A stretch of DNA of 7,052 bases, from NCBI GenBank assembly GCA_030605915.1, contig JAUWHM010000120.1:1-7052 (forward strand), in the 5' to 3' direction. This DNA comes from Nitrospirota bacterium (GTDB lineage: Bacteria; NPL-UPA2; JAGMAN01). The notes beneath the pieces are model-generated. The model was not told the origin of the DNA, did no database searches, and was given only the letters and a program-made list of their open reading frames with translations. Position numbers and translations under genes: made by a program. Shown here in pieces: positions 4,167-7,052 of this stretch (the first letter of the stretch is position 1; the number at the start of each line of letters is the position of its first letter).

Positions 4167-6833
4167 ATGGAAAAGGGTATGGAAGGCATGGACATACCAG
4201 CTAAATATAATCCTAAACCGGTGGAGAAGCGCTGGTATCAGTTCTGGGAGGAGAAGGGATATTTTCAGGCTGAGGTTGATAGAAGAAAGCGACCTTACTG
4301 CATTGTTATCCCTCCTCCCAACATCACTGGCTCCCTCCACATGGGTCATGCTCTGAATAACACGCTCCAGGATATCCTCATCCGCTGGAAGAAGATGCAG
4401 GGTTACAATGCTCTCTGGATTCCCGGAGTGGATCATGCTGGGATTGCTACTCAGAATGTGGTGGAGAAGGAATTAGCTGAGGCCGGGATAAACCGGCACG
4501 AGTTAGGTAGAGAGAAATTCGTGGAGAAGGTATGGGAGTGGAAAGAAAAATACGGGGAAACTATTATCCAGCAATTAAAGAGATTAGGTTGCGCCTGCGA
4601 CTGGCAGCGGAGCCGCTTTACCTTAGATGAGGGTTGCTCCCGGGCCGTTAAGGAAGAGTTCGTCCGGCTTTACCAGGAGGGATTGATCTATCAAGCTAAT
4701 TATATCATCAACTGGTGTCCCCGATGTCGGACTGCCCTTTCTGATATTGAGGTAGAGCACCAGGAGACAAAGGGAAAACTTTACTATATTAACTATCCCC
4801 TGGAGAATGGTCAGGACCAGATCACTGTAGCTACCACTCGTCCGGAGACAATGATAGGAGATGTAGCGGTAGCTGTCCACCCGGATGACAAAAGATATAG
4901 GAGGCTGATAGGGAAGACTCTCATCCTTCCCCTAATTGGCCGCAAGCTTCCCATAATTACTGATGAGCGGATTGAACCTTCCTTTGGCACCGGAGCAGTC
5001 AAGATTACTCCAGCTCATGACCCAGATGACTTTGAGATTGGACTTAAACAAAAACTCCCTCAGGTAATAGTCATTGATGAGACCGGGAAGATGACTGAGG
5101 AAGCCGGTGGTTATGCCGGTATGGATCGATACCAGTGCAGAGAGGAAGTTCTCAAGGAGTTAAAGAAGCAGCGATATTTGGTGAAGATTGAGGACTATAT
5201 TCATTCCGTCGGACATTGTTACCGCTGCCATACCGCTATTGAGCCCCTCATTTCTGAGCAGTGGTTTGTGAGGATGAAGGAATTGGCTCGTCCGGCCATA
5301 AGGGCAGTTAAGTCGGGCAGAATCAGGTTTATTCCCAATCGCTGGACGAAGGTTTACCTTAACTGGATGGAGAATATAAGAGACTGGTGCATCTCCCGTC
5401 AGATCTGGTGGGGGCATCAACTTCCGGTCTGGCACTGCCGCAAGTGCGAGCACCTCAATGTGTCCCGAGAGGAACCGGATACCTGCCAAGCCTGCGGCAG
5501 TTCGGATTTAGAACAGGATCAAAGTGTCCTCGATACCTGGTTCAGTTCAGCCCTCTGGCCCTTCTCCACCCTGGGTTGGCCGGAGGAAACAAAGGATTTA
5601 GCCTATTTCTATCCTACCTCGACTTTAGTCACTGGCCATGAAATTATCTATTTCTGGGTAGCCCGGATGATTATGATGGGCCTGAAGTTTCGGGGAGATA
5701 TTCCCTTCCATGAAGTCTACATCCATGGAATAGTGCGCGATAGGGAAGGGAAGAAGATGAGCAAGTCTCTGGGAAATGTCATCGATCCCTTAGAGACTAT
5801 GGAAGAATACGGAACCGATGCCCTTCGTTTGGCTCTGGCTCAAGCGGCTACCCTGGGAGGACAGGATATATTCTTGAGTCGGGAGAGATTGGAGGGGATG
5901 AGGAACTTTGCTAATAAGCTCTGGAACGTCTCCCGTTTTATCCTGTTGAATACAGAAGATTTCAATTTCAAGAGAACAAGGCAGAAGGACTTGAAATTTG
6001 ATGAAGACGATGAATATATTATCGGTCGCCTGAATCAGACCATAAAGGAGGCAACCGATTCTTTATCAGCATACAAGTTCAGCGAAGCCAGCCAGGTTAT
6101 CTATGAATTTCTCTGGCATGAATTCTGTGACTGGTATGTGGAGTTAAGCAAGCTGCGCCTGCAGTACGGTAAAGATGAGGAGGAGAGAAGAACGGCCCAG
6201 TGGGTGCTTCACTATGTCCTGAGAAATGTCCTCAAGCTTCTTCATCCCTATATGCCCTTTATCACTGAGGAGATCTGGCAGCACTTAGCTGGCACCGAAG
6301 GAAGCATTATGCTCTCTGTCTGGCCCCGCTTTATGAGAAGCAAGGTGAATGAAAAAGCCGTCGGCAGGGCCAGGAAAAAGTATGAAGTGATTACCGCCGA
6401 GAGGAGGATAAGAAGCGGATGGAACATCCCCCTCAAGAGGAAATTAGAGCATGTCATCAAACCAGTGAATCAGGAAGAAAAGGAGATTTTGGAGGGCAGC
6501 CGAGAAAAATTCATCCAGCTCCTCCCCTCCAGCCAGCTAACTATTGATGAGGATTATGAGCCCTCCGGCAATCTCATCTCCGAAGTTACCCCTTCCGGAA
6601 CGACTGTCTTCGTCAATTTAGGAGAGGCAGTGGACTTGGGGCAGGAGAAGGAAAAACACCGTAAGGAGATTGCCAAAATAGAGGAGGAACTAAGGAAAAT
6701 TGACAGGAAATTAAGCAGCTCTGATTTTCTGGAAAAAGCTCCCCAGGAGATTGTGGAGAAGCAAAGGAATAAAAGAAACGAATATGAGATCAGAAGAACC
6801 CAGCTACTGAAGACCCTGGAGAAGATAAAATAA
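4167..6833 (+). CDS. valS: Valyl-tRNA synthetase
   Basis: A class I synthetase that charges tRNA-Val with valine in the cytoplasm. Numbering is from ATG 4167 (888 residues, a normal length). PPPNITGSLHMGHA carries the HIGH signature as HMGH (58-61), and GKKMSKSLGN carries KMSKS (530-534). The CP1 editing domain has ATTRPETMIGD (222-232), which removes mischarged threonine. Zinc-ribbon cysteines are CPRC (184-187), CYRC (351-354), CRKC (424-427) and CQAC (440-443). SVLDTWFSSALWPFSTLGWP and GVDHAGIATQ are typical of ValRS rather than IleRS or LeuRS. Anticodon-binding helices follow, and a charged coiled coil (about 827-888) forms the ValRS C-terminal arm. The start is unresolved between ATGs at 4167, 4179 and 4188. 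The last gives MDIPAKYNPKPVEKRWY, closest to usual N-termini, with AAAGGG 10 nt upstream. It begins 19 nt after the toxin stop. Confidence 0.97.
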   Translation: MEKGMEGMDIPAKYNPKPVEKRWYQFWEEKGYFQAEVDRRKRPYCIVIPPPNITGSLHMGHALNNTLQDILIRWKKMQGYNALWIPGVDHAGIATQNVVEKELAEAGINRHELGREKFVEKVWEWKEKYGETIIQQLKRLGCACDWQRSRFTLDEGCSRAVKEEFVRLYQEGLIYQANYIINWCPRCRTALSDIEVEHQETKGKLYYINYPLENGQDQITVATTRPETMIGDVAVAVHPDDKRYRRLIGKTLILPLIGRKLPIITDERIEPSFGTGAVKITPAHDPDDFEIGLKQKLPQVIVIDETGKMTEEAGGYAGMDRYQCREEVLKELKKQRYLVKIEDYIHSVGHCYRCHTAIEPLISEQWFVRMKELARPAIRAVKSGRIRFIPNRWTKVYLNWMENIRDWCISRQIWWGHQLPVWHCRKCEHLNVSREEPDTCQACGSSDLEQDQSVLDTWFSSALWPFSTLGWPEETKDLAYFYPTSTLVTGHEIIYFWVARMIMMGLKFRGDIPFHEVYIHGIVRDREGKKMSKSLGNVIDPLETMEEYGTDALRLALAQAATLGGQDIFLSRERLEGMRNFANKLWNVSRFILLNTEDFNFKRTRQKDLKFDEDDEYIIGRLNQTIKEATDSLSAYKFSEASQVIYEFLWHEFCDWYVELSKLRLQYGKDEEERRTAQWVLHYVLRNVLKLLHPYMPFITEEIWQHLAGTEGSIMLSVWPRFMRSKVNEKAVGRARKKYEVITAERRIRSGWNIPLKRKLEHVIKPVNQEEKEILEGSREKFIQLLPSSQLTIDEDYEPSGNLISEVTPSGTTVFVNLGEAVDLGQEKEKHRKEIAKIEEELRKIDRKLSSSDFLEKAPQEIVEKQRNKRNEYEIRRTQLLKTLEKIK

Positions 6834-6929
6834 ACCTGTGCCAAATATTGCTTTTATTTTATAATGTTTTATAGGTATTAATATCAAAATGTAGCCACCA
6901 GATAATATGTAATGTTATGAGAAGAAAAA
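6834..6929. other. A+T-rich intergenic region after valyl-tRNA synthetase
   Basis: This stretch is low-complexity and A+T-rich. It has no G+C-rich hairpin followed by a T-run, so no intrinsic terminator is seen for the operon. A TATAAT (6860-6865) is present but has no acceptable -35 at the right distance, so I do not call a promoter. Confidence 0.5.
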
Positions 6930-7052
6930 ATGAAAATAAGCGCGTATAATAAATATGAGATTAAATTCCCTAAGTCAGGGATGAAAAAATACATACTTAC
7001 CCATTCCCCAAATAGCACTCCTCATTTTGTGACTCCCGACACCAAAAAAGGG
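6930..7052 (+). CDS. Start of an unrecognised ORF, truncated by the window edge
   Basis: ATG 6930 opens a frame of 41 codons that is still open at the last base. It begins MKISAYNKYEIKFPKSGMKK and continues through YILTHSPNSTPHFV. Only a purine-rich GAGAAGAAAAA precedes the ATG, a weak ribosome binding site. I recognise no domain. It could be a real gene, or chance openness in A+T-rich DNA. Confidence 0.3.
   Translation, partial: MKISAYNKYEIKFPKSGMKKYILTHSPNSTPHFVTPDTKKG

Noticed and set aside
6848..6865. Promoter TTGCTT...TATAAT after valyl-tRNA synthetase
   Set aside because: The two boxes are only 6 bp apart, and no acceptable -35 lies 16-18 bp upstream of the TATAAT.
6968..6988. TCCCT-AAGTC-AGGGA hairpin followed by an A-run, as a terminator
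   Set aside because: The stem is only 5 bp. On the + strand it is followed by A, not T, and on the minus strand the T-run precedes the hairpin, so it does not fit an intrinsic terminator in either direction.

Overview
The window is bacterial DNA with every supportable gene on the + strand. It suggests an anaerobic or thermophilic, probably uncultivated lineage. This is only an inference, from heavy use of AGA/AGG arginine codons, strong AGGAGG-type ribosome binding sites, and an aspartokinase-citramalate synthase pair of the kind found in several anaerobic bacterial groups. No taxon can be named from the sequence alone.

Layout. Positions 1-345 hold debris: the C-terminal end of a protein resembling a type II antitoxin (1-138), then an unrecognised and probably broken ORF where a partner toxin gene might be expected. 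Positions 346-663 are non-coding. They hold a nested inverted-repeat element (393-484), a good sigma70-type promoter (TTGACG, 17 bp, TATAAA; 496-524) and a leader of about 130 nt with a strong hairpin (582-610), ending at the aspartokinase ATG at 664.

The main block (664-6833) looks like one tightly packed operon. It runs aspartokinase (664-1884), citramalate synthase (1897-3468), a DUF433-type antitoxin (3486-3800), a DUF5615 PIN-like toxin (3803-4147) and valyl-tRNA synthetase (4167-6833). All gaps are under 20 nt. Three genes belong to amino-acid supply and use: aspartokinase opens the aspartate family (Lys, Met, Thr and hence Ile), citramalate synthase opens the threonine-independent isoleucine route, and ValRS charges tRNA-Val. 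The toxin-antitoxin pair sits inside this housekeeping operon. The aspartokinase gene also carries a well-formed internal ribosome binding site and in-frame ATG, placed where a separate regulatory beta subunit begins in Bacillus-type aspartokinases.

Positions 6834-7052 are A+T-rich, with no convincing terminator. An ORF opens at 6930 and is still open at the window edge; its product is not recognised.

I found no CRISPR array, tRNA, rRNA or intact mobile element. Nothing amounts to a clearly new multi-gene system. The points most worth a second look are the internal aspartokinase start, the embedded toxin-antitoxin pair, and the structured region upstream of the operon.
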